Counted from the stretch's first letter, positions 18,002 to 28,010 are shown. The stretch is DNA of 64,000 nucleotides from Marinimicrococcus flavescens (GCA_029211145.1 JARGEQ010000126.1:124001-188000), one strand, 5' to 3'. Numbers and translations are program-made. Notes: a model not told the origin generated them from the sequence alone.

Positions 18002-19480
18002 TCAGTGCTGGGTGACGCGGTCGAAGGCGTCGGGCCGGTCGAAGGCGGCGAGCCTGTCGACCAGCGTGGCGCTCGCCTCGTTGAGACCGACCAGCTCCAC
18101 CGCGGTACCCTGACGTCGCAGCTTGAGGACCACCTTGTCCAGTGCCGCCACCGCAGAGATGTCCCAGAAATGGGCGGCGGTCAGATCGATGCGGACCTTC
18201 TCGACGGCTTCCTTGAAGTCGAACGAGGCGGCAAACCGGTCGGCCGAGGCGAAGAACACCTGGCCCACCACCCGGTAGACCCGCAGCCCGTCCGCGACCA
18301 GCTCCGAGCGCACCCGCATCAGGCCCGAGACCTTGAAGGCGAAGAACACGCCGCTCATCAGCACGCCGGCAAAGACACCCTTGGCCAGGTCGTGGGTGAG
18401 GACCACCACCACGACGGTGGTGAGCATCACCATGCTCGAGCTTTTGGGATGGGTCCTGAGGTCGCGCAGCGAGGACCAGCTGAAGGTGCCGATCGACACC
18501 ATGATCATCACCGCCACGAGCGCCGCCATGGGGATCTGCCGGACCCACTCGTCGAGCACGAGAATGAGGAAGAGGAGGAAGCTGCCGGCCCAAAGGGCCG
18601 AGAGCCGGCCACGGCCGCCCGACTTCACGTTGATGACCGACTGGCCGATCATCGCACAGCCGGCCATGCCGCCGAAAAGGCCCGCCACGATGTTGGCGGA
18701 GCCCTGGCCGACGCACTCGCGGCTCTTGTCGCTGCCGGTGTCGGTGAGGTCGTCGATGATGCTGGCGGTCATCATCGATTCCAGCAGGCCGACCACGGCC
18801 AGCGTCAGCGCATAGGGAAAGATGATCTGCAGCGTCTCGAGGGTGAGCGGCACCGTCGGCAGGAAGAAGGCCGGCAGCTCGGAGGGCAGCTCGCCCATGT
18901 CGCCCACCGTGCGCAGCTCCATGCCGGTCGCCAGCGCGAGGCCGGTGATCACCAGGATGCAGATCAGCGGCGAGGGCACGGCAGTCGTCAGGCGCGGCAG
19001 CAGGTAGATGATGGCAAGGCCCAGCGCCACCAGCGCGTAGGTCTCGACACCCACGCCGATCAGCTCGGGGAGCTGCGCCATGAAGATCAGGATCGCCAGG
19101 GCGTTGACGAACCCGGTCATCACCGAGCGCGACACGAAGCGCATCAGCGAGCCGAGCTTGAGCAGGCCGAATCCTATCTGCAGAAAGCCGGTGAGCAGCG
19201 TGGCCGCCAGCAGATAGTCGAGGCCATAGTCGCGCACGAGATCGACCATGACCAGCGCCATGGCACCGGTAGCTGCCGAGATCATGCCCGGCCGGCCGCC
19301 GGTGAAGGCGATCACCACCGCGATGCAGAAGGACGCGTAGAGGCCGACCTTGGGGTCGACCCCGGCGATGATGGAAAAGGCGATCGCCTCGGGGATCAGG
19401 GCCAGGGCGACCACGGTGCCGGCGAGCAGATCACCGCGCACATTGCCGAACCATTCGGCGCGCAGACGGGAAAGCGACAT
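18002..19480 (-). CDS. SulP-family anion transporter with STAS domain
   Basis: A 492-residue inner-membrane protein, short but complete for SulP. The N-terminal transport domain has the opening [40 protein letters not shown], the helix-8-like [20 protein letters not shown] and a [20 protein letters not shown] signature. A cytoplasmic STAS domain occupies roughly 405-492 ([20 protein letters not shown]). SulP proteins carry sulfate, bicarbonate or dicarboxylates; no carbonic anhydrase or cys gene is nearby to decide. ATG at 19480 is chosen because it gives the canonical N-terminus, although GGAG is 13 bases upstream. The gene is followed by the Usp gene. Confidence 0.92.
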   Translation of the reverse strand: MSLSRLRAEWFGNVRGDLLAGTVVALALIPEAIAFSIIAGVDPKVGLYASFCIAVVIAFTGGRPGMISAATGAMALVMVDLVRDYGLDYLLAATLLTGFLQIGFGLLKLGSLMRFVSRSVMTGFVNALAILIFMAQLPELIGVGVETYALVALGLAIIYLLPRLTTAVPSPLICILVITGLALATGMELRTVGDMGELPSELPAFFLPTVPLTLETLQIIFPYALTLAVVGLLESMMTASIIDDLTDTGSDKSRECVGQGSANIVAGLFGGMAGCAMIGQSVINVKSGGRGRLSALWAGSFLLFLILVLDEWVRQIPMAALVAVMIMVSIGTFSWSSLRDLRTHPKSSSMVMLTTVVVVVLTHDLAKGVFAGVLMSGVFFAFKVSGLMRVRSELVADGLRVYRVVGQVFFASADRFAASFDFKEAVEKVRIDLTAAHFWDISAVAALDKVVLKLRRQGTAVELVGLNEASATLVDRLAAFDRPDAFDRVTQH

Positions 19481-19551
19481 GAAGCGGGCAAAGCTCCGAC
19501 GTCGCCTCGCAACGCGCCGCGACGTTTGGATGGTCGGGGGGACGGAGGAGA

Positions 19552-19595
19552 GACGGCCGTGCGGCCGTCCGCAAGCGCTATGCTGCAGTGCAGCA
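19552..19595. promoter_or_regulatory. hairpin and 15-bp palindrome upstream of the SulP gene
   Basis: TGCTGCAGTGCAGCA (19581-19595) is a perfect 7-1-7 palindrome about 100 bases upstream of the SulP start, in the SulP/argC divergent region. Next to it GACGGCC-GTGC-GGCCGTC (19552-19569) can form a 7-bp hairpin in the SulP leader. The palindrome has the size and symmetry of a dimeric repressor or activator site; the protein is unknown. Confidence 0.45.
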
Positions 19596-19767
19596 AGAGG
19601 CTGCTTCTTACAGGCTTTTGCCCGTGCAGGCAACCCGAGGGAGCGCAGGCCGGCTCGCGGGCGGGCTGCAGCGGGGCGTGCTGCGGTCTTGACCCACCGG
19701 CGCAACGCCTGTTCGATCGGCGCCGTTGTTGCAGGAGCGGCGGTCGCCGCCATGGAGGACAGGCAAG

Positions 19768-20706
19768 GTGGTCGAGGGCAAGGACAGGCGGACGGTGTTT
19801 ATCGACGGCGAGGCTGGCACGACCGGCCTCGGGATCCGCGAGCGGCTGGAATCGCTCGCCGGCGTCGAGGTCCGCAGCATCGATCCTGCACGCCGCAAGG
19901 ACGCCGAGGCGCGCCGCGCGCTGATGGCAGAGGTCGATCTCGTGGTGTTGTGCCTGCCCGACGACGCAGCCCGCGAGGCGGTCGCCATGGTGGACGCAAT
20001 GGGCGAGGCCGGCCCCAAGGTGCTCGATGCGAGCACCGCGCATCGCGTGGCGCCGGGCTGGGCCTACGGCTTCCCCGAGCTCTCGGCCGAGCAGGCGGCG
20101 GCGGTGGCCTCCTCCAGGCGGGTCGCCAATCCCGGCTGCTATCCAACCGGTGCCGTGGCCCTGCTGCGCCCGCTGGTGGACGCCGGCCTGATGCCGGCCG
20201 ACTATCCGGTGGCGATCCATGCGGTCAGCGGCTACAGCGGCGGCGGCCGGCAGATGATCGAGACGTTCGAGAGCGGCAAGGCGGCTGCCTTCGAGCTCTA
20301 CGGCCTGAGCCTCGAGCACAAGCACATCCCCGAGACCCAGCTCTATGCCGGTCTCGAGCGGCGGCCGATCTTCGTCCCCTCGGTAGGCAGCTTCCGTCAG
20401 GGCATGCTGGTGACGGTGGGCCTGCATCTCGACCTGCTGCCGGGCAAGCCCTCCGCCCGCGATCTCGAGGCCGCGCTCGAGGCCCGCTACCGCGGCTGCG
20501 AGCTGGTGCGTGTCGTGCCCTGTGCGGGGGATGGCGGGAAGATCGAGCCCGAGGCGCTCAACGGCACTGACCGCCTGGAGCTGCGCGTGTTCGCCAACGA
20601 GGAGCGCGGCCACGCGCTGCTGGTGGCGCGCCTCGACAATCTCGGCAAGGGCGCCTCGGGTGCTGCCGTGCAGAACATCGGCCTGATGCTGGGCCTCACG
20701 GGCTGA
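19768..20706 (+). CDS. argC: N-acetyl-gamma-glutamyl-phosphate reductase, type 2
   Basis: Third step of arginine biosynthesis: NADPH-dependent reduction of N-acetylglutamyl phosphate to the semialdehyde. The 312-residue length and [14 protein letters not shown] nucleotide-binding loop match the short type-2 ArgC of Alphaproteobacteria. The catalytic cysteine is Cys124 in [11 protein letters not shown], and [13 protein letters not shown] and LEHKHIPE carry the other conserved residues. Start is GTG at 19768, nine bases after GGAGG; a longer frame upstream has no family sequence. It stands alone; no other arg gene is in the window. Its stop overlaps the stop end of the minus-strand GIY-YIG gene by 11 bases. 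Confidence 0.92.
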   Translation: MVEGKDRRTVFIDGEAGTTGLGIRERLESLAGVEVRSIDPARRKDAEARRALMAEVDLVVLCLPDDAAREAVAMVDAMGEAGPKVLDASTAHRVAPGWAYGFPELSAEQAAAVASSRRVANPGCYPTGAVALLRPLVDAGLMPADYPVAIHAVSGYSGGGRQMIETFESGKAAAFELYGLSLEHKHIPETQLYAGLERRPIFVPSVGSFRQGMLVTVGLHLDLLPGKPSARDLEAALEARYRGCELVRVVPCAGDGGKIEPEALNGTDRLELRVFANEERGHALLVARLDNLGKGASGAAVQNIGLMLGLTG

Positions 20707-21235
20707 GGCGCCGCCAGGCCGGCCAGGGCGGCGCCAGGGCCATGAGCCACACCGCGAGAACCGGGACCAGATAGGTCACGAGCATGTCCTGATGAGCCCA
20801 GGGCGGCAGCTCGACGCGGCCTGATGCCTCACGCAGGCCGAGGATCAGCAGCGCCCCCAGCGCCAGGCGCAGGCCGAGCCTGAAGAGGGTGAGATCGCGG
20901 CGGTAGTGGCCCTCGACGGCGCCGGCCACCAGCCGCTGCGCCTCGCCCGGCTCCAGCCGGAAGAACTCGCGACGACGGTTGACCCGGTGGCGGGCCAGCA
21001 GCCGGTGCACCCGCCGCTCGACCTTGCCCCGGTCGGTGACCTCCACCGCATAGTGCAGGCGGAACGGCGTGGGCACCCCGCTCACCTGCGACAGCTCGCG
21101 CACCCGCAGCCGCGGATCGCGCCCGGTCATCCCGATCTTCACGAGGCCGGGCATGGCGGCGTTGGTCATGACATAGACATGGCCGCCCTGCGGCTGTCTG
21201 CCCCCGCCCCTCCGCCGTCGCTGCACCGCTGCCAT
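20696..21235 (-). CDS. GIY-YIG (T5orf172/MUG113-type) domain protein with C-terminal membrane segments
   Basis: A 179-residue protein. Residues about 15-105 form a GIY-YIG nuclease-superfamily domain of the T5orf172/MUG113 kind: [18 protein letters not shown], an Arg in the [13 protein letters not shown] segment, and [22 protein letters not shown] with the conserved Glu/Arg region. This is followed by two hydrophobic segments (around [18 protein letters not shown] and [17 protein letters not shown]) at the C-terminus. A nuclease-fold domain tied to the membrane is unusual; it may have a structural or RNA/DNA-handling role rather than be a free endonuclease. The start is likely ATG at 21235, although GAGGAGG is 12 bases away; an upstream ATG at 21277 is possible. 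Confidence 0.72.
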   Translation of the reverse strand: MAAVQRRRRGGGRQPQGGHVYVMTNAAMPGLVKIGMTGRDPRLRVRELSQVSGVPTPFRLHYAVEVTDRGKVERRVHRLLARHRVNRRREFFRLEPGEAQRLVAGAVEGHYRRDLTLFRLGLRLALGALLILGLREASGRVELPPWAHQDMLVTYLVPVLAVWLMALAPPWPAWRRLSP

Positions 21236-21334
21236 GGCCGCAAGGGGCCTCCTCGCCCACACGCCCCGAGATTGCAAACCGCCAGCAATCCCGTAAAGGG
21301 TGAACTCACCCGGTCAAAGCACGGTTTTCAAGGG

Positions 21335-21907
21335 ATGAATCGGTCCAGACGGAGCACAGGCCGACGAAACCGGGCGCCAGCGCCCCCGGCGCCGCGCGCC
21401 GTGACGCTGCCGAGGCTGCTCCTGCTGCCGCTCACCATCCTCCTGGGCCTCGCCTTCGCGCGCTTCCCGCTGCCCGCCTCATTGGCCCTGTGCGGTTGCG
21501 CCACCATCGCCCATGGAGTCCTCGCATGGCGCGCCCGGGGCACCCGCCTCAAGGCGCTGGAGGACGGCGTGCGCTTCGCCGTCTTCTGCACCGCGCCCAC
21601 CGCGCTGTCGCTGGTCTATGCCATCAATGACGGACTGCCCGGCCTCGGCCTGCTGGCAGAGCTGCTGCCCGGCGCCGGCCTGCGGCATGGAGTGGCCGCC
21701 CTGCTCGCCCCCGGCGGCTGGCTCCATCTGGCGCTGTCCTGGTGCCTCCCCGCCTTCTTCATGGGCTGCGGCCTGGCACGGCGCTGGCTGGCTCAGTCCG
21801 CGGGCAAGGCCCGTGCGGGCCGCGCGCTGGGCGTCGGCGGCGGCGGTATGCTCTCATGGAGCCTGTGCTATACCGTCGCCTCCTTCGGCATGTGGTTCGC
21901 CGGCTGA
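21335..21907 (+). CDS. hypothetical integral membrane protein
   Basis: A 190-residue frame from ATG at 21335, preceded by AAGGG. After a basic, proline-rich N-terminus come hydrophobic stretches at about residues 26-45 (LLLLPLTILLGLAFARFPLP), 45-60, 80-95 (FAVFCTAPTALSLVYA), 128-145 (LHLALSWCLPAFFMGCG) and 170-188. Intervening loops are short and contain arginine. I recognise no family. The consistent hydrophobic pattern and codon use support a real gene, but there are no motifs to name it. It stands alone between the GIY-YIG gene (divergent) and gatC. Confidence 0.5.
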   Translation: MNRSRRSTGRRNRAPAPPAPRAVTLPRLLLLPLTILLGLAFARFPLPASLALCGCATIAHGVLAWRARGTRLKALEDGVRFAVFCTAPTALSLVYAINDGLPGLGLLAELLPGAGLRHGVAALLAPGGWLHLALSWCLPAFFMGCGLARRWLAQSAGKARAGRALGVGGGGMLSWSLCYTVASFGMWFAG

Positions 21908-22286
21908 CGGCAGGCCCAAAACGCAAGACGCCGGCTCGGGCTGTTCTCCCTCACCGGCGTCCCGCTTGCCCGAACAATGGTCGCAGTGCTACCCGCCGCC
22001 CGACCAGGCGAGCCCGGTCTCGTTTGGAGGAGAATGCGCACGGGCGCCTTGCAACCAGCGCGATGATGTCCGCAGCTGCGTCGAGCTGTCGACTGCCGAG
22101 GCGTCAGCCGGCGGCCGCCCGAAGCACCATGTTGCAATTTTGCCGCAAAAACCGCAGGCACCTGTGTTGCGTGCGCACGCCGTCCACTTCGGCTGGCTCA
22201 GGTTGTCAAGGCACCTGGCCGAGTGTAGCTTCCGCCCCGGCTTTTCCGGGCTCCTGAGGCCCGTGTTCAACATTCAAGGGATCGTC
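21908..22286. other. 379-bp upstream region of gatCAB
   Basis: No open frame with a ribosome site is found. The only clear signal is a sigma70-type promoter near the right end (22203-22231). An A/T-richer patch around 22130-22152 (TTGCAATTTTGCCGCAAAAA) stands out against the G+C-rich surroundings and could be part of an upstream activating region. Confidence 0.4.
22203..22231 (+). promoter_or_regulatory. candidate sigma70 promoter for gatCAB
   Basis: TTGTCA (22203-22208) and TAGCTT (22226-22231) are separated by exactly 17 bases, about 55 bases before the gatC start. The -35 hexamer has one mismatch to consensus; the -10 is weaker, as is usual in G+C-rich Alphaproteobacteria. Confidence 0.5.
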
Positions 22287-22574
22287 ATGTCGCTCGATAA
22301 GGCCACCGTCGCGCGCATCGCGACGCTCGCGCGCATCGAGGTGCCCGAGGACCAGCTCGAGCCCCTCGCCCGGGAGCTCTCCGGCATCCTCGGCTGGATC
22401 GAGCAGCTGGGCGAGGTCGACACGAGCGCCGTCGAGCCGATGCGCTCGGTGATGGACATCCGCCAGGACTGGCGCCCGGACACCGTCGACGCCGGCGACT
22501 GCCAGGCCGACATCCTGAGGAATGCTCCCAAGGCGCATGACGGCTTCTTCGTCGTGCCGAAGGTGGTCGAATGA
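22287..22574 (+). CDS. gatC: Asp-tRNA(Asn)/Glu-tRNA(Gln) amidotransferase subunit C
   Basis: A 95-residue subunit that wraps between GatA and GatB and stabilises the GatCAB complex. It shows the family pattern: [17 protein letters not shown] near the start, then [17 protein letters not shown] and the VEPMRSV...DWRPDTV region. AAGGGATCGTC precedes the ATG at 22287. Its stop overlaps the gatA start (ATGA). The cytoplasmic complex converts Glu-tRNA(Gln) to Gln-tRNA(Gln), and often Asp-tRNA(Asn) to Asn-tRNA(Asn). Confidence 0.95.
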   Translation: MSLDKATVARIATLARIEVPEDQLEPLARELSGILGWIEQLGEVDTSAVEPMRSVMDIRQDWRPDTVDAGDCQADILRNAPKAHDGFFVVPKVVE

Positions 22575-24049
22575 CGAGCGATCTCACCCGCCTCACGCTG
22601 AAGGCCGCCCGCGACGGCCTCGCCCGCAAGGACTTCTCGGCAGGCGAGCTGACCCGGGCACATCTGGCCGCCATGGAGAAGGCGCGCGGCCTCAACGCCT
22701 TCATCACCGAGACGCCGGAGAAGGCGCTCTCCATGGCCGAGGCCGCCGACCGGCGTCTCGCCGACGGCGCGGGCGGCCTGCTCGAGGGCCTGCCGGTCGC
22801 CATCAAGGACCTGTTCTGCACCGAGGGCGTCGCCACCACCGCCGCCTCGCACATCCTCGACGGATTCGTGCCGCCCTACGAGTCGACGGTGACGCGCAAG
22901 CTCTGGGAGCAGGGCGCAGTCTGCCTTGGCAAGACCAATCTCGACGAGTTCGCCATGGGCTCGGCCAACATCACCAGCCACCACGGCCCGGTGAAGAGCC
23001 CCTGGACGCAGCCTGGCGACACGGCCGACCTCGTGCCCGGCGGCTCCTCGGGGGGCTCGGCGGCGGCAGTGGCAGCGCGCGTGGCGCTGGCTGCCACCGG
23101 CACCGACACGGGCGGCTCGATCCGCCAGCCGGCCTCGTTCTGCGGCATCGCCGGCATCAAGCCGACCTATGGGCGCTGCTCGCGCTGGGGCACGGTGGCG
23201 TTCGCCTCCTCCCTCGACCAGGCGGGCGCGTTCGCCCGCACGGTGGAGGACTGCGCGCTCTTCCTGCAGGCCATGGCCGGCCACGACCCCAAGGACAGCA
23301 CCTCGGCCGACCTTGCCGTGCCCGACTGGTCGGGCAGGCTCTCGGGCCGGGTGAAGGGGCTGCGGATCGGCTTGCCGAAGGAGTACCGGGTCGAGGGCAT
23401 GCCCTCGGAGATCGAGCGGCTCTGGCAGCAGGGTGCGGACTGGCTCAAGGCGGAAGGTGCCGAGGTTGTCGAGATCTCGCTGCCGCACACGAAATACGCC
23501 TTGCCGACCTACTACATCATCGCACCGGCCGAGGCGTCCTCCAACCTCGCGCGCTATGACGGCATGCGCTTCGGCCTGCGGGTCGAGGGGAAGAACCTCG
23601 CCGAGACCTACATGAAGACCCGCGGCCTGGGCTTCGGCGACGAGGTGCGGCGACGCATCCTCATCGGCACCTACGTGCTCTCGGCCGGCTACTACGACGC
23701 CTACTACCTCAAGGCCCAGAAGGTCCGCCGACGTATCGCCGAGGACTTCACCGCGGCCTTCAAGGAGGTCGACGCGATCCTCACGCCGACCGCCCCCTCG
23801 GCGGCGTTCCGGATCGGCGAGAAGATGGACGATCCGGTGGCGATGTATCTCAACGACGTCTTCACGGTGCCCTCGAGCCTCGCCGGTCTTCCCGGCATGT
23901 CGGTTCCCGCAGGTCTCTCGGCCGACGGGCTGCCGCTGGGCCTGCAGGTGATCGGCCGGGCGTGGGACGAGCAGACGGTGCTCGACGTCTCCCGCGCCAT
24001 CGAGGACGCCGCCGGCTTCGCCACCCTCCCCTACGGCCTGGAGGCCTGA
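22571..24049 (+). CDS. gatA: Asp-tRNA(Asn)/Glu-tRNA(Gln) amidotransferase subunit A
   Basis: A 492-residue glutaminase subunit of the amidase-signature family. The Ser-cisSer-Lys catalytic triad is visible: Lys79 in [11 protein letters not shown], Ser159 in [12 protein letters not shown], and nucleophile Ser183 in [15 protein letters not shown]. It frees ammonia from glutamine and channels it to GatB. It overlaps gatC by four bases and is followed by gatB after four bases, so the three form a tight operon in the order C-A-B. Confidence 0.96.
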   Translation: MTSDLTRLTLKAARDGLARKDFSAGELTRAHLAAMEKARGLNAFITETPEKALSMAEAADRRLADGAGGLLEGLPVAIKDLFCTEGVATTAASHILDGFVPPYESTVTRKLWEQGAVCLGKTNLDEFAMGSANITSHHGPVKSPWTQPGDTADLVPGGSSGGSAAAVAARVALAATGTDTGGSIRQPASFCGIAGIKPTYGRCSRWGTVAFASSLDQAGAFARTVEDCALFLQAMAGHDPKDSTSADLAVPDWSGRLSGRVKGLRIGLPKEYRVEGMPSEIERLWQQGADWLKAEGAEVVEISLPHTKYALPTYYIIAPAEASSNLARYDGMRFGLRVEGKNLAETYMKTRGLGFGDEVRRRILIGTYVLSAGYYDAYYLKAQKVRRRIAEDFTAAFKEVDAILTPTAPSAAFRIGEKMDDPVAMYLNDVFTVPSSLAGLPGMSVPAGLSADGLPLGLQVIGRAWDEQTVLDVSRAIEDAAGFATLPYGLEA

Positions 24050-24053
24050 GCCG

Positions 24054-25514
24054 ATGGGCTACACGATCAAGGGTGCCACGGGCGACTGGGAGATCGTCGT
24101 CGGCCTCGAGGTGCACGCCCAGGTCATGAGCAGCTCCAAGCTGTTCTCGGGGGCCTCGACCCGCTATGGCGGCGCTCCCAACAGCCAGGTCTCGACCGTC
24201 GATGCCGGCATGCCGGGCATGCTGCCGGTGGTCAACGAGCGCTGCATCGAGCAGGCGGTGCGCACCGGCCTCGGCCTCAAGGCGCAGATCAACCGGCTCT
24301 CGGTGTTCGAGCGCAAGAACTACTTCTATCCGGACCTGCCGCAGGGCTACCAGATCAGCCAGTACGAGCACCCCATCGTGGGCAAGGGCGTGCTGGTGAT
24401 CGACATGCCCGACGGCTCGACCCGCGAGATCGGCATCACCCGCCTCCATCTCGAGCAGGACGCCGGCAAGTCGGTCCACGACCAGCGCGACGACGAGACG
24501 CTGATCGACCTCAACCGCTCCGGCGTGGCGCTCATGGAGATCGTCTCCGAGCCCGACATCAGGACTCCCGACGAGGCCGTCCTCTACATGAGGAAGCTGC
24601 GCTCGATCCTGCGCTATCTGGGGACCTGCGACGGCAACATGGAGGAAGGCTCGCTGCGCTGCGACGCCAATGTCTCGGTGCGTCGGGTGGGCGACACCGC
24701 GTTTGGCACGCGCTGCGAGATCAAGAACGTCAACTCCATGCGCTTCGTCGCCCGGGCGATCGAGTACGAGGCGCGTCGCCAGGTCGAGCTCCTCGAGAAC
24801 GGCGAGAAGGTGGTCCAGGAGACCCGCCTGTTCGATTCCGCCCGCGGCGAGACCCGCTCGATGCGCGGCAAGGAAGAGGCGCACGACTACCGCTACTTCC
24901 CCGATCCCGACCTGCTGCCGCTCGAGCTCGAGGAGCACTTCATCGAGCGCATCCGCGCGGATCTGCCGGAGCTGCCCGACGAGAAGAAGGCGCGCTTCAT
25001 CGAGGCCTACGGCCTCTCCGCCTACGACGCCGGGGTGCTCGTGGCCGAGCGGGCGACCGCCGCCTATTTCGAGGAGGTCGCCAGCAGCAGCGACGCCAAG
25101 CTCGCCGCCAACTGGGTGGTCAACGAGCTCTTCGGCCTCCTGGCCAAGGCGGGCGTGGGCATCGAGGAGAGCCCGGTGAGCGCCGCGAACCTCGCAGCCC
25201 TCATCCGGCTCATCGGCGACGGCACCATCTCCGGGCGGATCGCCAAGGACGTCTTTGCGATCATGTTCGAGACCGGCGAGGCGCCGGCGAAGATCGTCGA
25301 GGAGCGCGGGCTGAAGCAGGTCACCGACAGCTCGTCCATCGAGCCCATCGTCGACCAGCTCATCGCCGACAATCCCGGACAGGTCGAGACCTGGCGCAAG
25401 AACCCGAAGGTCTCGGGCTGGTTCGTGGGCCAGGTGATGAAGGCCACCGGCGGCAAGGCCAATCCCGGCATGGTCAACGAGGTCGTGGCGAGGAAGCTCG
25501 CCGCGCTGGGCTGA
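24054..25514 (+). CDS. gatB: Asp-tRNA(Asn)/Glu-tRNA(Gln) amidotransferase subunit B
   Basis: A 486-residue subunit that binds the mischarged tRNA, activates the carboxyl group with ATP and transfers ammonia. Family motifs: [49 protein letters not shown]-type sequence (here [11 protein letters not shown]), the [19 protein letters not shown] segment, and the C-terminal tail/helical domain (about 330-486) ending in a GatB/YqeY fold. Complete and full length. Followed after five bases by the UPF0178 gene. Confidence 0.96.
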   Translation: MGYTIKGATGDWEIVVGLEVHAQVMSSSKLFSGASTRYGGAPNSQVSTVDAGMPGMLPVVNERCIEQAVRTGLGLKAQINRLSVFERKNYFYPDLPQGYQISQYEHPIVGKGVLVIDMPDGSTREIGITRLHLEQDAGKSVHDQRDDETLIDLNRSGVALMEIVSEPDIRTPDEAVLYMRKLRSILRYLGTCDGNMEEGSLRCDANVSVRRVGDTAFGTRCEIKNVNSMRFVARAIEYEARRQVELLENGEKVVQETRLFDSARGETRSMRGKEEAHDYRYFPDPDLLPLELEEHFIERIRADLPELPDEKKARFIEAYGLSAYDAGVLVAERATAAYFEEVASSSDAKLAANWVVNELFGLLAKAGVGIEESPVSAANLAALIRLIGDGTISGRIAKDVFAIMFETGEAPAKIVEERGLKQVTDSSSIEPIVDQLIADNPGQVETWRKNPKVSGWFVGQVMKATGGKANPGMVNEVVARKLAALG

Positions 25515-25519
25515 CCGTC

Positions 25520-25975
25520 TTGCTGGAAATCTATGTCGACGCGGACGCCTGCCCGGTGAAGGACGAGGTGTACCGCGTCGCCGGCCGCTACCAGCTCAAG
25601 GTGTTCGTCGTCTCGAACGGCTGGATGCGGATCCCCGAGACGCCGCTGATCGAGCGGGTGGTGGTGACCGAGGGACTGGATCGCGCGGACGACTGGATCG
25701 CCGAGCGGTCCGGCACCGGCGACGTGGTCATCACCGCCGACGTGCCGCTCGCCGACCGCTGCGTGAAGGCCGGCGCCCGGGTGATCGCCCCCAACGGCCG
25801 GCCCTTCACCCCCGACTCGATCGGCGCCGATCTCGCTATGCGCAACCTCATGACCGAGCTGCGCGAGACCGGCGAGATCCGCAGCGGCGGCCGTCCCTTC
25901 GGCAAGCAGGACCGCTCGCGCTTCCTGCAGACCCTCGACACCGCCATCCAAGCGATCCGCCGCACCGGACGCTGA
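25520..25975 (+). CDS. yaiI: UPF0178 family protein (YaiI/YqxD)
   Basis: A 151-residue protein of the DUF188 family, related to NYN/PIN-like nucleases. Conserved acidic clusters are present: YVDADACPVKDE at the start, GDVVITADVPLADRCVKAGA in the middle, and RPFGKQDRSRFLQTLD at the end. Function is not established; the fold suggests RNA hydrolysis. The likely start is TTG at 25520, five bases after the gatB stop, with no separate ribosome site, so translation is probably coupled to gatB. A start further in would remove DADACP. Confidence 0.88.
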   Translation: MLEIYVDADACPVKDEVYRVAGRYQLKVFVVSNGWMRIPETPLIERVVVTEGLDRADDWIAERSGTGDVVITADVPLADRCVKAGARVIAPNGRPFTPDSIGADLAMRNLMTELRETGEIRSGGRPFGKQDRSRFLQTLDTAIQAIRRTGR

Positions 25976-26060
25976 GGCAGGAAACCTAGGCGCGCATCGG
26001 GCTGTTGAAGCCTTGGCGCCCTGCGGCGCTTCCGGCCCACCTCGAAGCGGTGTCGAGGCG

Positions 26061-26804
26061 ATGCAGCAGACAGATCACGACGCGGAGCGCAGCCGGATCC
26101 GGCACCGGGTGCACGAGCTCGCCCCCTGGTTCCACAATCTCGATCTCAAGGGGGTGCCGACGGCCCCCGACCATTTCCTGGGCGACTACCCCCGCTTCAA
26201 GTGGCAGCGATTTGCCCATGCCGTGCCCGAGGACCTGAGCGGCAGAAGCGTGCTCGACATCGGCTGCAACGCCGGCTTCTACGCCATGGAGATGAAGCGG
26301 CGCGGGGCCGAGCGGGTACTCGGGGTAGACGACAGCGAGGCCTATCTCGAGCAGGCGCGCTTCGCCACGCGGACCGCCGGGCTCGACGTGGAGTTCCGCC
26401 GGCTCTCCGTCTACGACGTGGCGCGCATCGGGGAGCGGTTCGACCTCGTGATCTTCATGGGCGTGCTCTACCACCTGCGCCACCCGCTCCTGGCCCTCGA
26501 CCTGATCCACGAGCACGTCGCCCGCGACCTTCTCCTCTTCCAGTCCATGCAGCGGGGAAGCCGCAGCGTCACCCCGATGAAGGCGGACTACCGCTTCGAC
26601 GACGAGGCGCCCTTCGAGCACCCCGACTTTCCCGCCATGCACTTCATCGAGCAGAGCTATGCGGGCGATCCCACCAACTGGTGGATTCCCAACCGGGCGG
26701 CGGTCGAGGCCATGCTGCGGAGCGCCGGATTCGCGATCGTCGAGCACCCCGAGGAAGAGGTCTATCTCTGTCGCCGGCAGCCGCCTGGCGCGGCCGTGCG
26801 CTAG
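26061..26804 (+). CDS. SAM-dependent methyltransferase, CmoB-like (TIGR04290 type)
   Basis: A 247-residue protein. The opening HELAPWFHNLDLKGVPTAPD, then LGDYPRFKWQRF and SAM motif I in VLDIGCNAGFYAMEMKRRGA (about residues 69-88), followed by FDLVIFMGVLYHLRHPLLAL and the C-terminal AGDPTNWWIPNRAAVEAMLR, match a family resembling the tRNA-modifying CmoB and named TIGR04290 as I recall. Conserved tryptophans in DPTNWW are a strong hallmark. The substrate is unknown; CmoB likeness suggests an RNA or small-acid acceptor. GAGG precedes ATG at 26061. Not obviously in an operon. Confidence 0.78.
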   Translation: MQQTDHDAERSRIRHRVHELAPWFHNLDLKGVPTAPDHFLGDYPRFKWQRFAHAVPEDLSGRSVLDIGCNAGFYAMEMKRRGAERVLGVDDSEAYLEQARFATRTAGLDVEFRRLSVYDVARIGERFDLVIFMGVLYHLRHPLLALDLIHEHVARDLLLFQSMQRGSRSVTPMKADYRFDDEAPFEHPDFPAMHFIEQSYAGDPTNWWIPNRAAVEAMLRSAGFAIVEHPEEEVYLCRRQPPGAAVR

Positions 26805-26936
26805 CCGCACCAGCCGGAAGAAAATCCGCCGAGCGACACTCCCGGGTGCGTCGTCCCGTCGCGCATCAGCGTGTGCGGAGACACGGGCGCTTGCTACCAA
26901 CGGCAGCTGCACAAGCACTCGGGGAAGGCAGGAAAG

Positions 26937-27443
26937 ATGAAGCTGCGCAACGTGGCGGCGCCCGCATGCGTCGCCCTCTTCTCGCTCGTGCTCGCCGGCA
27001 CCGCCGGCGCCGAGGATGCGGCGCGGATCGAGCGCGGCCGCTATCTGGCGACCATCATGGACTGCGGCGGCTGCCACACACCGGGAGCGCTCAAGGGCGA
27101 GCCGGACATGGCACGCGCCCTGGCCGGCTCCGACATCGGCTTCGAGATCCCGGGATTGGGCATCTTCTACCCGCCCAACCTCACCGCCGACGAGGCTACC
27201 GGCCTCGGCTCGTGGAGCAAGGAGGACATCGTCGCCGCCCTGCGCGAAGGCGTTCGGCCTGACGGGCGCGAGCTGGCGCCGGCCATGCCGTGGCGCGCCT
27301 ACGGCAATGCCAGCGACGACGACCTGGACGCGCTCGCGACCTATCTTCGAGCCCTGCAGCCCGTGGAGAACCGCGTGCCGGCCCCGGTAGGCCCCTCGGA
27401 AAAGGCTATCGCCCCCTACCTGACCGTCAAGTTTCCGGGCTGA
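26937..27443 (+). CDS. exported c-type cytochrome
   Basis: A 168-residue periplasmic mono-haem cytochrome. The signal peptide ends at AGA-ED near residue 25. The haem-binding CGGCH motif has Cys43, Cys46 and His47, and the likely sixth ligand is the Met in ELAPAMPWRAYG. The GIFYPPNLTADEATGLGSWS insert and the DDLDALATYLRAL helix are typical of cytochromes attached to alcohol/aldehyde dehydrogenases or similar electron donors, but no dehydrogenase is nearby. AGGA precedes ATG at 26937. It converges with a second cytochrome c gene 10 bases away. Confidence 0.85.
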   Translation: MKLRNVAAPACVALFSLVLAGTAGAEDAARIERGRYLATIMDCGGCHTPGALKGEPDMARALAGSDIGFEIPGLGIFYPPNLTADEATGLGSWSKEDIVAALREGVRPDGRELAPAMPWRAYGNASDDDLDALATYLRALQPVENRVPAPVGPSEKAIAPYLTVKFPG

Positions 27444-27453
27444 CGCCGGCGCC

Positions 27454-27828
27454 TCAGTCGCGGGTGCCGTCGAGGGTGGCGAGCCAGGCCAGGAGATTGT
27501 CGATGTCGCGCGGCTCGAAGCGGAAGACGGGCATGGCCTCGTGGCCGGTGACGATCCCCTCGGCGAGCGCCTCGGCGAGACTCTCCAGCGGGTAGAGGCT
27601 GCGCAGCTCGCGGAACGGCACCGCCTCGGGCAGCGGACTTTCGTCGGTCGGCCCGGTGGCGTGGCAGCGGCCGCAATACTGCTCCGCCAGACGCTGGCCC
27701 TGCGCCGGATCGGGTTGCTCCGGCCTGCCGGAGGCGGCTGCGGGCAGCGCTGTGGCCTGGACGGCCAGCGGCAGCGCCAGCAGAAGGGTGGCAACGCGCT
27801 GGCGGACGCGATGGTTGGTGCCTTGCAT
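27454..27828 (-). CDS. small exported c-type cytochrome
   Basis: A 124-residue periplasmic protein with a signal peptide of about 33 residues, haem motif YCGRCH (Cys52, Cys55, His56) and probable Met ligand in GHEAMPVFRF. The C-terminal DIDNLLAWLATLDG helix is typical of class I cytochromes. GGAGGAG upstream fixes ATG at 27828. The gene ends 10 bases from the other cytochrome gene on the opposite strand. It presumably shuttles electrons in the periplasm; partners are not evident here. Confidence 0.85.
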   Translation of the reverse strand: MQGTNHRVRQRVATLLLALPLAVQATALPAAASGRPEQPDPAQGQRLAEQYCGRCHATGPTDESPLPEAVPFRELRSLYPLESLAEALAEGIVTGHEAMPVFRFEPRDIDNLLAWLATLDGTRD

Positions 27829-28010
27829 CTCTCTCCTCCCGATCGGCGGCCGCCTGCTTGCGGGCGCCACCGCTCTAGCAACGCCCGGCCCTGCGGTCGA
27901 GATGCCGAAAGGCGGGCGCACCTCGTGGCAGGGTGCCGGGTCGTGATAGGTTGCACAAAGGTTGCCCGTTCGCGTCGGCAGCCGCGTCCACCCCGAGCGC
28001 CGGATCCGCC

